From assembly GCA_020081605.1 (NCBI GenBank), contig JAHREC010000011.1:1364001-1428000 (forward strand): a DNA stretch of 64,000 nucleotides, in the 5' to 3' direction. The notes below the pieces were generated by a model. It searched no databases. It was not told where the DNA came from and saw only the letters and a program-made list of their open reading frames with translations. Source of the DNA: Albifimbria verrucaria (taxonomy: Eukaryota > Ascomycota > Sordariomycetes > Hypocreales > Stachybotryaceae). A program made the translations under genes and the position numbers. Shown piece after piece: positions 24,592 to 37,613 of the stretch (position 1 is the stretch's first letter; each line of letters starts with the position of its first letter).

Positions 24592-25491
24592 ATGGCCACC
24601 ATGTACACCTTGCCAGGCAACATCTTCTTCGCAGTAGCGTTTAGTCTACTGCTACCAATCCATATTTTTCTGGGCTGGAAGCACAAGACTTGGGGTTTCT
24701 CTTTGGGATGTTCTCGGGACTTCTCCTTGAAGTTCTGGGATATGTTGCCCGCGTCCAAATGCATTTTGGATACGATAAATTTGTCTTGTATGTCAGCTCG
24801 GGCAGATTCTATACTTGATATTTGGTTAACAAGTACGCATCTAGGTATATCGTGACGCTCACTATCGGTCCAGCCTTTATAAGCGCTGCTATTTACCTAT
24901 GCCTAGCACGTATCATCACTGTGTATGGCCAACCTCTCTCACGATTCCGCCCAAGGACTATTACCGTCACATTTATGCTGCTTGACTTATTTGCGCTCCT
25001 TCTTCAGTCGGCTGGTGGAGCCATTGCTGGCAGTTCTGACATGAGTCAACTCGACTTGAGTTTGAAAATTCTCCAAGCTGGCCTCTCGATTCATCTCGTC
25101 GGTATCGCGGTTTATGTCGGGATTTCATGCGACTTTGCGTACTCCGTATACACTAATCGATGGCGATGGAATAGCTCATTCGAGCAGCTGCAGCACTCTA
25201 AGAGATTTCTTCTGTTTTTGACTGGTAAGCGGCTTCTTGTCTATACGCGTTTTGTGAAGGGGCTGACGAAGGGAAAGGGTTGGCAATTGCAATCATTTGT
25301 ATATTGATACGTACAGCCTTTCGGGTAGCTGAATTGAGTCAAGGCTTTGACAGCAATATAGCCAACGACGAAAATATCTTTTCGGGCTAGAAAGTGTCAT
25401 GGTTTTGTTGGCCTGCATTTGTCTTACTCTATGTCACCCTGGTCCCGCGTTCCAAAACCGATGGGAGGATGCCGATTTTCAACTACGGTGA
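24592..25491 (+). CDS. RTA1-family membrane protein (putative lipid-translocating exporter)
   Basis: RTA1-like proteins have seven helices in the plasma membrane and are linked to resistance to toxic lipids and to phospholipid movement. The N-terminus has YTLPGNIFFAVAFSLLLP and KHKTWGF. After an intron (gtatgt to catctag) comes the hallmark TLTIGPAFISAAIYLCLARI. The frame then covers AGLSIHLVGIAVYV, and after a second intron FRVAELSQGFDSNIANDEN and, in another frame, LTLCHPGPAFQNRW, a typical RTA1 ending. The frame is one base short at 24705-24707 (GGG) and 25384-25386 (GGG), and probably at 25250-25253 (TTTT, next to the second donor). Adjacent to a divergent Zn2Cys6 regulator. Confidence 0.87.
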
Positions 25492-25838
25492 CGTGACGAA
25501 AAGGATCTTCGGCAACAATAGGGATTTTTTCTGCTCGCTAGAATGAGATTAATTACGGAGAATTTAGGTAGTGGCAACTTGGCTATCTGGTTCCCTAGCG
25601 CCTCTGCTCAAAATACGCCTGCTATAGTTGAGCATCATAGTATAGAGATTTATAGAGCAAGGCGTTACATATAATTATAATTATCATGTGACCCCGCCTC
25701 GTGGGAAGCTTGGCCCAATTACGTGCATGAGGCAGCCTAAATCCTGTCAGCAGCATATGAGCTGCATATCATGAATCTCAATTGGGACGCTACTATTTGC
25801 ACTTTGAATACTTGCCGGTTCTTGTTTCATTTCTCGTC
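25492..25838. other. Intergenic spacer
   Basis: A short spacer with an AT-rich part near 25660-25690. No gene seen; probably the promoter of the NACHT-type gene. Confidence 0.5.
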
Positions 25839-28800
25839 ATGGAGCCTTTGACTGCCCTCTCCGTTGCGAACAGCGTTGTTCAGTTCGTGGAATTCGGAGG
25901 CAAACTCCTATCAAATACCAGGACACTATATCATTCAGTCAATGGCGTCCTCTCCGAAAACGTAGACATTGACCTGATCGCCTCGGACATTCAGAATCTG
26001 CTTTTAGGCATGAAGCGAAAGTTACCAGAGAACCGTCCTCTTTCTAGTTCCGCTACAAAGCCGGACGTGAATGAAACTGATGTATCTTTGGATAGAATTT
26101 GTAGAAGATGCGTAGCAATTGCAGAAGAGTTGCTGAAGAAACTGGATACGCTCAAGGTGGATCCAGAAACCAAGTCTGGAAAGCGCAGTTCACGACTTGA
26201 CCTCATAGATAGGCGCGAGATACAGACCGCGGCCGTGAACCTAAGTGCGAAAAGACCGTCTGCGATCGAGCAATCCCAAATGATACAGCAGTTTGATGAT
26301 GACAAAACTGATTCTCTTGTCCAAGACGAGAACACCAATTCACTTCCAAGGATACAAAAATCAAGAATAAAGTCAATCTTGGTGAAGCATGGCCATAATG
26401 GCAGCACTATGGATGAGCGGGCAAAGGACCGATTGTTCCGAGGATGGGCAGCTTTTCGCAAAGCCCTTGAAGCGATATGGAACAAACAGGAGATTGAGGC
26501 ACTAGCAGCAACTCTTAAGGAATTTAGGGACGAAATAGAATTCCACATGCTCGTGTCATTTCGGTAAGGTGGCCTGTTCTCGTAATCACTGAGTTGTTAT
26601 TGAGCATTAATTTGTCTTCAGGGAAGCTCTCAATGACCTTGCTGTTCAACAAACTAATACTTCGCATCTCCTTTCACAATCTACAAGTCTTATCTTGGAT
26701 ACTTTCCTGAAAACACGCGACGACTTTGCTGCGAACCTACACGAACAGGCAGAGGGGCTGATAGAAATTTTAGCACCTCATGTAGGAAAAGAAGTTGGTG
26801 ATTGCCAAAGAGTCGAGGACTTTCTGAAAGGCAAGCTGGACCCTGTTGGAACCTTAAGATTTCCCAAAGGTGCAGAAGACGAAAGACACAGAGACAATGT
26901 GACTTCAAAGAAAGAAAAGGAGCTGGAACAGGAGCTGTGCCGTCTGATGGCTGAAAACGAGATATTGAATAGCCTTTCTTTCCCCACTATTGCGGATCGA
27001 CAACGAAACCTCGAGGAGCCATTTCAGCGAACCTTTGAATGGATTTTTGATGAATCTTGCTTTGCTACTGGGCACTGGAGTAGTTTTCCAGATTGGCTGC
27101 TTCAAGGAAGCGGTATATACTGGATCAACGGGAAACTCGGCTCAGGAAATCGACATTGATGAGGTTCATCTGTAGCCATGAGGAAACAATGCGTCAACTG
27201 GAGCTTTGGGCTGCACCATTGCAACCACGAGTTCTCGGATTCTTTTTCTGGAATTCAGGCTGTGAGGATCAAAGGTCACAAAGTGGCCTATTTCGATCTT
27301 TGTTGTTCGAGCTCCTGCAAGGCAATCGGGAATTGCTCCCAGAACTTCTACCTAGAAGATGGGAGATTTGGTATGCCCGCGCGGAAGGACTTATCTGTTC
27401 CAAACTCCCTCTGGACTCACCTTTGTTGCCGCCCAAGCCAAAGAGTTGGGACATGGTAGAACTCAAGGAAACGTTCCAGCAGGTTCTGAAAAGGTTAGAG
27501 AGACAGACTAGAATGGCCATCTTCATAGACGGTCTGGACGAATATGAAGGTGACTACATCGACATAGTCGACGAATTCCAAGAATATTCGAAATCATCTA
27601 ATCTCAAGATTTGCATTTCAAGCAGACCAATTGAAGCACTTGAGCGGGCTTTTGCGACAACCCCGACATTAAAACTACAAGAGCTGAGCCAGGGTGATAT
27701 TAGACATTATGTCCAGAGCTCATTGCAGAACCATAGGCATGTGACGAGACTTGGTCGATACAAGAAAGACGAAATGTCTCTATTGGTCCACGAAGTAGTA
27801 GATAAAGCAAGAGGAGTGTTTCTCTGGGTGAAGCTCGTTGTCAGGTCGCTGCTGGAGGGTCTATCAGACTCTAACCGAATCTCAATGTTGAGAAAGAGGG
27901 TTGAACAACTGCCTGAGGACTTGGAGGATCTTTACACTCACATGTTTAGCCAGACAAATCAACTGTATCAGGATAGAGCCGCAAGAATTTTCCAGATCGT
28001 ACGTGTTGCTCAGCAGCAACCTACGGAGATTCTTACGCTACTCAACCTGTCATGGGCGGTGTGCGCTGACGATGAAGACGAAACTCCTGTCGAGAGGCTT
28101 CAATTCCAGCGACTCGATCGTGAAGAAATTTCCAGTCGCTGCCGGATGCTGGACGCTGAGCTGAGAACTGTGTGTTCCGGGTTACTCGAATCAACTGACC
28201 TCCGATTCTCAGACATTCAGCCAGACGCAAAAGTCATGTTTCTTCATCGGACAGTATCTGACTGGTTGTCCAAGACTTCTGTATGGAACAAGCTGGTTTC
28301 TATAACGAAAGACTCGAATTTCAGTCCCAACCTATCTATGTTCATTGCATGCGTTGCGAGGCTTAAAACCATGGAGTTCTCCACGCTTGACTTAATGTTG
28401 TTACTACATAATGCCTTGAACTACGCAACACAGGCCGAGACAGATTTAGGATACGGGTTCCCTCACTTATTGGACCAGCTAGACTACGCGGCATCATATC
28501 AGTTGCGTGAGTCCCACGCTCATAACGGTTCCCGCCAGAGGGTAAAACTCGAACAGCCAAGCTTTCGGTCGATCTCTAGTAAAAACTCATATATAGATGA
28601 AGCAACTACTATGGGAGAGGCAAAACTAAATAAATCGCCGCACTTTGGGCTAGCGCAGCTCTCTTCTCATAAAATTAGGAGTTCTTTAGCAACGACTCTG
28701 GCTGCTGAAAATGCTATAGTGGGATCGGGGACTGATGAAATGCACCATTGGTCATATATGATTGACATTCCGGATATCAATCCCGCAGGAACAGCCAATT

Positions 28801-29425
28801 CACTATTCGATCTAGCACGCAACATCGGCCTTACTCACTTTGTTGCGATGAAAGAGAAATCGGGTGTCATAATGGATCAAGACATCGGCCTCCATTTGCT
28901 CTTTCAAGCGATACCTTTGAATGGCACGGCACCGAATCTAAGTGAGATTGAGCAGATTCTAAACGGAGGTATTAAACCAAATTTACCATACCAGGGAACT
29001 ACGCCATGGAAACGCACTTTGGAATCTGCTGTTGGTCACTTCGTATCTGAGAATGACTCAGGCATGCCTGGAACCAACTGGCTAGAGACAGCGATAGCTT
29101 GGGCAGAAGCGATTCGAGTTTTTGTCGAACATGGAGCCGATACAAATGCACACACTGACAGGCTTGCAACAGTACCTAATCGCCCCAGGCTTACCGTGGT
29201 TGACATATGTGATACATACTACCCCGGTTCTCAACATCAGAGGCTGCCAAGTTGAAGCAGTTACTACCGAGCGAAGAAGTGGGCTTTCCAGAAGCATCAG
29301 GACTCCTTGGTCAAGATGATGCCACTACAAATCATGATGAAAGCAAGAGTGTCGGTGAGGTTGAGAGGCAGGGGTCGAGAATGCAAGCGATTCTTTCGAT
29401 GGTATCATGGCTACGATTCATATAG
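25839..29425 (+). CDS. NACHT-type STAND NTPase (fungal NLR-like)
   Basis: Such proteins are fungal relatives of innate immune receptors, thought to sense non-self and assemble into signalling complexes. I prefer the start at 25839 (MEPLTALSVANSVVQFVEFG), a typical N-terminal helical domain of fungal STAND proteins, over an in-frame ATG 57 nt upstream. Exon 1 ends at 26563 and the intron ends at 26621. A charged coiled coil (KKEKELEQELCRLMAENE) precedes the NTPase: WINGKLGSGK with STLMRF in the next frame (Walker A), AIFIDGLDEY (Walker B) and KICISSRP. Next comes a DUF7791-like region (FLWVKLVVRSLLEGL, then EDLEDLYTHMF). The tail has one ankyrin-like peptide, VFVEHGADTNAH, but no repeat array. 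Frame breaks are one base short at 27147-27149 (in the Walker A Lys codon) and 29222-29225; after the latter the frame runs to a stop at 29425. Confidence 0.88.
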
Positions 29426-32400
29426 CCGCCAAAACTAAGAGTTATGTCTCCAATTCTCAAACAAAAATAAATAAAAGAAAGTACATCAGGTGGAGTTTTA
29501 CAAGTGGAAGTTGGAGTTTCCAACCAATTCCGTGCCCTTGAGTCGTCAGCTAAATGTCCTGCCTCAGCCTTACCATTACATAAACTAAACATTCCGAGCT
29601 CTCAAATTTGCCCTCTCACGCAAAGTTACCGCAGTAAACCCCGAGTCGTTCCTGGAACCGCCTCCGCCACTTCATCGCCATACCAGAAGATGGAGTCCCT
29701 GCTTCGTTTTGGTTGTATGCGGTTGCAGAGTGTCGTCTGTCCTCTTCACCTTGAATCCATGCGAAAGCGTGAATTTCATATTGTTTCATGTTAGCATCTA
29801 TCTTGTTGTTGCTCTTCTCGCCCGTCACCACCTCTTTTAAGGTAACAACCATCAAGCTTGGCGATTTCGACAAATAAAGACTCTTTAGCCAGTCAGCTGT
29901 GGCGACAAAAAGTCCTGATGTGCGGGTGAGATCACAAACGACGTCCCCAGATCCTTAGCCGGGTCATTGGACAGACAGTAGATTTCTAGGCCATTGGCCC
30001 AATGTAACGTGTGAATTTCCAGTCCAGACTTGATCCCTTCATTTTAGGCTTGTGTATACTTGCTATCAGTCTTGATTCTGAACATCTTGCTGCTGCAACC
30101 CCGGGTTGATCCTATCCAGAGTCGCACCGTGCATGGCTGGGCACCTTTGCCTAGCATAGCGGCTATGGCAGAAGAGATAGCCTTCTGCGCCCTCGTCTTG
30201 GCGTCAACCCAGTCAGATGTCTCTACTCGGCCTTCTTCCTTCTCCATGGACCCAGATCAGCATCGGAGCCCCATCGTACATCTGACTCATATCGACAACA
30301 CTGTTCCCAAACGCCGTCATCTGTTAGCTTCTGTGACAGATGACTCTTGTCTCCGAGGGCAAATGCAGCAGAGAGCTAGAACATGCCGCAGCACGGGTTC
30401 CTTCATCTGAAACACGAGGCCGCATACGTCTGCGCTTGCATCCTCAAAGCAGATTAAGATTGCAATCTTGGAGCTGAGAGGAAGAGAGCAGCTTTCTCTT
30501 GTCGTGCTCAACATTTGGTCGAGGCATCAACACAGCGTTAGAGCCGGGAGTCGTGTAGTATTTTACATGAAAACAACGCGAGGCCTTGGCTTGTTTGACT
30601 CACAGTTTCTCAGCTGAAAATGTAATCTACAAACCAAACGCAGTTATCACCCGCCCGGTGGTGAAAAATGGGACATGTTAATTGAACAGGGGCGACAAAA
30701 ACCGCCTGTTTCATTGTGGGCTTGTGAACACGGACATTGCCATAAACCAGATTACCCATTTGCTTGGAACAGGAGGTTGTTAGCGACAACGTGCAGTGTT
30801 GGCCCGATTTTGAGAGGAGGAACACCGGTTTCTTCCCTTTGGCTCGTCTCCGAAGCAAATATCACAACATCTACACAGATGAGACTCGAAGCAGGCCGTC
30901 CACATGCTCAGCTGCAGAGGCCATGGAATCACCAAGTTTTCCATCTAGACGCGCTTCAATTGCTTGGACGGCTGTTGCTAATGGACTGCTGCTTGCCGCA
31001 TGTGGAGCTCTTGATATGGAGAAAGATTTGTCAGAACACCAGTAACGCTTCTTCCTGGTGGCATGGACTACTGGTATATCATGAGCCCTACATTCAGAGC
31101 GTCGTCTCAACTCCATTTTCTTTTTCCGCTTGCGTCGTTCATCTCAGACGCGTAATTGCTCACAGCAGTTTACTTCTTCCATGCCACCAAAACTCCCAGT
31201 CCATTCGACCAAGATCATTGCTGCTCGATTGTCCGCTCTCTCGTGGCGTAGCCTCCCGCACCTCATGAAGCAGTAGTAGCAGTAAGGAACACTCCATTAA
31301 TTCTTAGTTGTTCCAGCCCCTGCTACTTTAGGAGAGGAGCTGGCCCAGCCGCTCAAGTCGCCGTCTCCCATATAAATGCTCGGCTCTCTGCGAGAACTTG
31401 ACATTCCAATTGACGTTGTGCCCAAGATGCTTGTCTGGAATAAGATATCCTCAGAGCGAACAACCTAACGTTATGCTTTCTACCTTCTGTTTGGGTTCTT
31501 TTGCTCGAGTCGGCCTTTGCGGCGACCCTCTGTTGGCTGGATTTTCTTACAACCCCGAATAAGTTGAAATGAGTTCAAGTCGAGACTAGACCACCGCAAA
31601 CCCCCGCTGAGACGTCCATTATCGTGATTGTCGATGAATTGCCTGGCGTGAGAATGGCTAATTCACTCATTCTGGGATCCGCCGAACCAAGGTCTTCCCA
31701 ATTCGATTCAGCCCAGGAATGGTTCAACAGGCAGCATTTCCTGCTCATCAAAACGGGTTTTGAATTCTCCAGAATATGTCGCTGACTTGGAAAGCGAGGA
31801 GTTGCCTGGCGCTTGGCGGCGGGCGTGCGCAACTCCTGGTCGTGGTATCCATGGTGGTGATTTTTCTTCCTGCCTCTCCATGGCCAGCTCAGTTACCATT
31901 AATCAAGGCCGATATTGCCGCAGAAGATACTGCCTGAGGCCTCATCAAGGTCAGATATTCCTTGTATTCATTCCATATAAGCGCTCGCCAACACGGTCCT
32001 TTCAAGCATAAGTTGGTTTTCGCCCGGAAGAGTAGGTAAGCAGTGAGTGTGAATTTCACACCTAGTAGCAGCGTGTACCGCATCTTTCGCCTCTCACAGC
32101 GTGGCGCCTGCGCCTTGCCTAGGAACCAAATCCCAGACGCTTCTGTCGGAATTCGTTGGTGGTCGGTCACCTATCCTAAGCCTCGCCAGGACAGCCCCAG
32201 TAGGTCTCCAAGGCAAGCCGTTCCTCGCTTGGCCGAACAAGCCAAGTTGTTACCAGGATTATAGTTGGTCGTCTTAACACCCCATAGGACGACCCAAAAT
32301 CGTCGTGAAGTGGTTGGGGGATTTTTTCGAGCACGGGAGGGATCAAGAACTCTTGCTACCTCCCAAGCTCAGGTCGACGACTAGGTTTAAACTGATATGC

Positions 32401-34607
32401 AAACCGAGGCCATCAAAATCTTCCTCCTCGGAATGAAGCTTTTCGAACACCAATGAATCTTGTCGAAGCCCTTTTTCCCATCGTGTAGGATGTGACGTAT
32501 CCTCTCTCAGCGCTCAGCCGGTCGACTCAACCAGCCCCTTGTGAGCTCGGACGTATGCCTGGTGAATCGTTCTCAGCAGCAACACTTGATCACCCAGAGG
32601 AAAACAGCTTTAAATAGTCAAGTCCGTCGCATTCGCACCAGCGAATGGTTGCGATATTGCTCTCTGGATCAGGAAGACTGATATATGCGTTGAACACCGA
32701 GTTTGAGGCTGTTCTTGATGCTGGGTCTTCGCAAGTGCAAATAGAAGAAATCTTGGCAGTCATGTCTTCTTCTATCGCCATCACCTTTCATGCGACAAGC
32801 GTTCAGGCCTTCTTGTCCATCATGATGATGCCCCATCTTTCCTCCAACCACCTTGGCCAGTTTGCCATAATTGCCTCCGAATATGCAGTTGAGCGACAAT
32901 ATGAAGTCATCTTCAGCAACAATAACAAATAGGCTCCCTAGGTCCCATGTTTAAACGGCGGAAATTTGGTGAGCGCAATTCTCGAACCATGTTCAGACAT
33001 CGCAGTAGATGAGTTCAGTGATATTTCCACCACGCAATCCACGCAATGCGTCCAGCATTGTTCGACCACATTTGAGTGGTCGAGATACACTGCTGGGTCT
33101 CTCGCTCCCTCTCTCTGTCTGTTGGCTCTCTTCGTCCATTCAGCCTTGACTGAGACGACTCTCCCATTCAGCCATGGAAGGATTCTGAGTCGTAAGTCAA
33201 CCAGCAGCCCTGTTTGGATAAGCAGATGTTGAGGATTCGTCAGTTTTATTGTCCACCCTCTGTCGTTCGAACTTCTATGGCCGGGCTTGAACTGACCAAG
33301 TGCTGGGTGTTGCACACTCGGCAAGGCCAGTATCACCACTCTGGCACCACAGCCAGTACCTGAGGTGATTTCCATGCCCAGTCAATGGGGCGTCGTACGT
33401 GAGTTCTTTGGGGAGACGCGGATGCCAAGCCCCATTCCTTGGCTCTTTGCACTGTTGGCATCTGCACCACAGTGGAAAGCCATTGCTGATGGAGGAAGAC
33501 AGCATCTTTCGAGGCTTCGACTTGAAGCTCATAGTCGCTTCCGAGGGAACAAAACACATCCATCATCGAAACCATGGGGCTCTGATGAGGATTCGGCGGA
33601 AGCTGACGTGGAGAGTGATGTACTCCCAAGCAACTCAGCCGTTGCGAGAAGGGAGTAAAGGTAGGATTTGGTGATGAGAGTGAAATACGAGATGAGAATT
33701 GGAAGAAGGCATTCTTTTAAATCTAAAATGTCGGTTGATGGCTTAAGTTACATCCATCAGTGTAATTGCCGCTTGTTGTAGTTATTGATGTGGCCTGTCA
33801 CTGGCATGGATCATCAGCCGCTTTCCAAGTCCAACATGACTGTTTCACGCAGATGCCAAATCTTTGTGTCACAGCTAACAAAACTGTTGGGATGTAACCA
33901 CACAAGCGAAAATGAGACCGGTCACACATGTTCAATTTGTCCAAGAAGCCGGCCAGCCACAGAGCACAATCGCTCGGTATGTCGCCCACTCATCTTTCGC
34001 CAACTCCCGCCCGTGTATTTGTCCATTCGGTAACTCTCATGAATGACTCATTCAACCAGATCTTTGTGCATCAAATAATTTTTACGGGCAACGTGCCACG
34101 GGAGTTTTCAGTCGCCTGTTTCACCCATGTGTGGAGGTTATCAACGCGTCATACCGTCTGTAGCACCTCACCTTGTGCCCGCTCAAATCGCCGGTTTGGA
34201 AGCGAGCAGTGTGGAACAATGCTTTGGCGGATTGCGTTGTAAAGACCCAATCAATGCTGGACAGACGTGACAATTCTTTCCGCTAAGCATCATGTTTTCC
34301 CGCTAACGGCAACGACAACGCCGCATCACACCGGCATGTGGATCAGTCACACACGCAGTGTCACTTGCTTTTCGAATGTATGCACACGGCAAGTCGTGGA
34401 ACGTGGATAGTATCTTGCAGAAATAGCTATCCGTGCATGGCTTCTTTATGTTTTGTCGTTATTTATGTACCAAACTCCAAACTTTTCAACATGAATCCCT
34501 TGGCGTGTCACGGCCAGAACTAGCAATGCCAATCGCTCCAACACATCACGCGCCTCTCATATGTAACAATTCACCGACTCACATAGCACATAACCACGCA
34601 GGTAGTC
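29426..34607. other. Long region without a supportable gene
   Basis: About 5.2 kb. Open frames stay below 200 codons, overlap on both strands, and show no motif or consistent splice pattern. A TATA-like sequence (cccatataaatgc) lies near 31370, but no open frame of note follows it. A decayed or frame-broken gene around 30044-30514 (minus) is possible but unproved. Confidence 0.45.
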
Positions 34608-36889
34608 TCACCATCTATACAAACTAGATATAGAAGATAGATAGTTCCGAGCTGGGAAATGGAACGGCCCCAGCTCGGCCAGTACCATGATGCCCTTGCA
34701 AGCAATCTCAGAGCTCAACGGAACACCGTCTACCGTGTGCTCCTCTGCAAGGGCCAGAGACCTAGCGCTAGGCTTGGTCAACATAACGGAAACCTCTGTT
34801 GCGACCCCGACAATGTATGAGAATCCGACATGTACCAGGCCTAGGCCCCAGTGCACCTTGTGATGCCACGCCAACTCAATGATTGAGCGCGACGAGTTTG
34901 CCAGAATCATTCGTGGCGATAAGGCCGGCTCGAGCGTTTGATCGTCCATGTAGGGTTTGAACACCAGAATCATGCCGAAATGATAATGTATCCTAAGGTG
35001 GTGTTGGTTAGGAGTGATCAAACCAATGGGGAGCACGACTTGCAGGTTGTATAGCTTGGAGGGAGTAAGCTCCTCCGCATCTAATCTTGGCAAGGCTGTT
35101 TCTAAGCATCTTACCAATCTTGGGTATGTGTCGAATAGATCTTTTCTGCCTTGAATGATGGATGCTTCATCGAAGTGGAACATCAAAAAGGTATGGGCGG
35201 TTTCGGTAATCTCCCATATGAATTGGGCTCTGAAAGGGCAGTGCGGTAGAGAAGCGTGATAATGCTTCTGTAGGAGTATGCCTAAAAACAATGGGTTAGG
35301 CGATGTGCATGTGGGTTTTGGACAAATTCATACCTCGTTCTACTCGAGCCTCTGGCGTCACCGATTCGTTTCCCGTCAGCCTCATGAACAAAGGTGCCTC
35401 CATAGGATCGAGACGTCTGCTAACGACGCGTAGTAAACTGGCCCAGATTAGCATTGCACATGCAGAGCATCATCCAGGTGGAACATACCATGGTAAGCAT
35501 ATGGTTCCGCAAAATGTGTTCGCCCTCACAACTACATAATCTTCGTCTGTGGGGTTGTCGGTATTATTCAAGGCGTCCATAATGACCAATCTTGCGGATT
35601 GTTGAGCTAGTTCCCAGGCATGTTCCAATTTGCCGGCCACGATGTTGATTGTTGAGAGAACGGTTAAGGTTTGAATATAAGGAAACTGCGTTTCCAAAGC
35701 GGGTCTCTCCACGCTGAGCAAGGACTCGGCGCGACGATACAAGCCCTCCACCAGGCCTTCTGCCACAGGTGTTCCAGCACATTCCATCATCTGGTAGCAT
35801 CTGGCCATTATTGCGTTGACAAGGGCTTCCGAGCAGAATCTCCTACGGCGAGCCTTGAAATCTTTCAAAAACGGCTCCATACAAATAGTAGAGTAGCCAG
35901 GATGTTCCCACGAAAAATAGGTGTCGATGAGGTTGTCAACAACTTCGGAGTCTGCAATTATAGAGCTCCATGGGGTATCGAGAGCATATGACTGTGCCAA
36001 GGGTGATGAAAAGGTCGAGCCTGATGAATCGGCTGAAGAGCATGGTGGAAAGGGAGATTTTTGATTTCCGGACGTGAAACCAGCGGGATCAGCTGCGACC
36101 GGAACGGCCGGACGATAGAACGACTGGTCGCGAGGGATAGATGCAGCCGTCGAGTTGGAGGGGCTGTTCGATGGGGCAGGTCAGTATGAAATGGAGAGGG
36201 TGGTGACCTGGACAGTTTGATTTGCGGTAAGGTGTCTTCGGCATGGGAGGGGTTCGTGACGACTCGGCGGTGTAGGTCGGGCGACGCTCAGAGGCAGCAC
36301 CTCCAGAGGCGCCCCTAGCTCTTCTGCCGAACTCAGAGCCCGAGTCTATGGACTGGCCATCGGCGTCCTCCTGGTCGTTGTCGACGCCTCTGCCGGCAAT
36401 CTCGAGCAGCTTCTCCTGCAGGTTGATCTGGCCTTCGGCGCCACCGACATCGATGCCGAGGGAGCTGACGATGCTGTCGACGGTGTTGCCCTGGCGGATT
36501 CGGCGTATGGCGTCGCGGTCGACGTCGCCAGATGCTATGGCGTCGAGGAGGGAGAGGACCTGGGTAACGCCGTCCTGGAGCTTGGATATCTCGGAGCGCA
36601 AGTCATCCTTGGTTCGCCAGATGCGATCCTGGTAGGTACAGTCGGAGCCGCGAGCGGCGCATCGCTCGCATGGGAATCGGCCGTCGCACTACAAGAAAAG
36701 AAGACGATCTGCAGTGAGCAACTTAGGTCTGGGCAAACATCGATACGTGGGTCACGAATATATTGGGGGATCTCTCAGATACCCTATCACTATCAGCCGG
36801 GAGCCGCGCAAAATGGAGGGCGAGGGCGCTTACTTTGTACGCTTCTTCCTGCAAGAGAGGCAGGCATTGCGAGTCATCTGTCGCGGCAT
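34608..36889 (-). CDS. Zn(II)2Cys6 transcription factor with fungal-specific TF domain
   Basis: The short exon 1 (36889-36834) encodes MPRQMTRNACLSCRKKRTK. Exon 2 (from 36688) continues the cluster with CDGRFPCERC and RGSDC, a complete Zn2Cys6 motif, followed by a linker with RTKDDLRSEISKLQDGV. A Ser/Pro-rich, poorly conserved segment leads into the regulatory domain (PGYSTICMEPFLKDF, FCSEALVNAIMARCYQMMEC, EHAWELAQQSARL). Two more introns follow near 35500 and 35290, and the last exon ends at 34608. The join of exon 1 and exon 2 is one base short at the donor (AAAGTAAG), and the join near 36170 is one base short in a C run. The class is common in secondary metabolism and polymer degradation, but no target can be named. 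Confidence 0.88.
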
Positions 36890-37095
36890 GCTGGGCCGCT
36901 GGTGGATGGCGACCTCCCACGGAGGGAGGGGGTGGTGAGGCGAGCTAGGTTGGAAAAAGGCGACGGCTGTTGTGCGCTGTACGGATCAAAGTACCCTGAG
37001 GCATTGGGGAGCATGGATGGGATGAGTCGAGGGAATGGCATGGACCCGTGGGCCGCGAGCTGGGGACTGCGGCCCCAAGAGCGGTTTGCGGCTCC

Positions 37096-37125
37096 GAGGC
37101 GAGGCGAGGCGAGGCGAGGCGAGGC
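37096..37125. repeat. (GAGGC)6 tandem repeat
   Basis: Six perfect copies of the pentamer, seen directly. Confidence 0.95.
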
Positions 37126-37560
37126 ACGGAGAGCAGCCTAGAAGTCGAGTTGAGAAGGATGCAAAAGAAAAAGGCCATCAGCTCAACGAAGTCTGTCCTG
37201 ATCGCCCGCGGTATGACGTCTGGTGAGCATTCCTCCCATCGGGTGTAGGCACGGCATTGCGGCTAACGGATGGTACCTTTGAGTAGAGCCCGTTCTTAGC
37301 ACAGTTTCAAAGTAGCCCGACTCCTCGATGGTAGCCTGCTCGCTAGACCGGGTGTAGGCTTCGCAGCTTACATGCGAGCAGCGCACGCGTGCTCTGATGG
37401 GAGAGAGAAAAGGAAGATGACTTTTTTTTAATTGCGTAGGGCTGAGCCTGGCCGCAACCGTACCGTGTAGTTGTAAAAGGGAGGATGGATTGGCCATCTC
37501 TGACGAAAAGCTGACCTCACCCCCAATACAGGCAGCACGATGCTGGAGCAGGAGCGACCT

Positions 37561-37613
37561 GGGGTAGGAGGGGTAGGAGGGTTAGGAGGGTTAGGAGGGT
37601 GAGGAGGGTGAGG
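37561..37613. repeat. G-rich tandem repeat (GGAGGGTTA/GGTGA type)
   Basis: Repeats of GGAGGGTTA, GGAGGGTGA and GGGGTAGGA units give many closely spaced G3 tracts on the plus strand, compatible with a G-quadruplex. It is not the plain fungal telomere unit TTAGGG. Confidence 0.85.

Noticed and set aside
25991..26548. 185-codon minus-strand frame
   Set aside because: Antisense shadow of the N-terminal exon of the NACHT-type gene; Ser-rich composition as expected from the complement of charged codons.
30044..30514. Two minus-strand frames that might form a split gene
   Set aside because: They can be read nearly end to end, but no domain or clear splice sites support a gene.
36030..36240. Possible separate small gene between two parts of the second Zn2Cys6 gene
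   Set aside because: The stretch reads on as a Ser/Pro-rich linker of the regulator once one base is allowed for in a C run.
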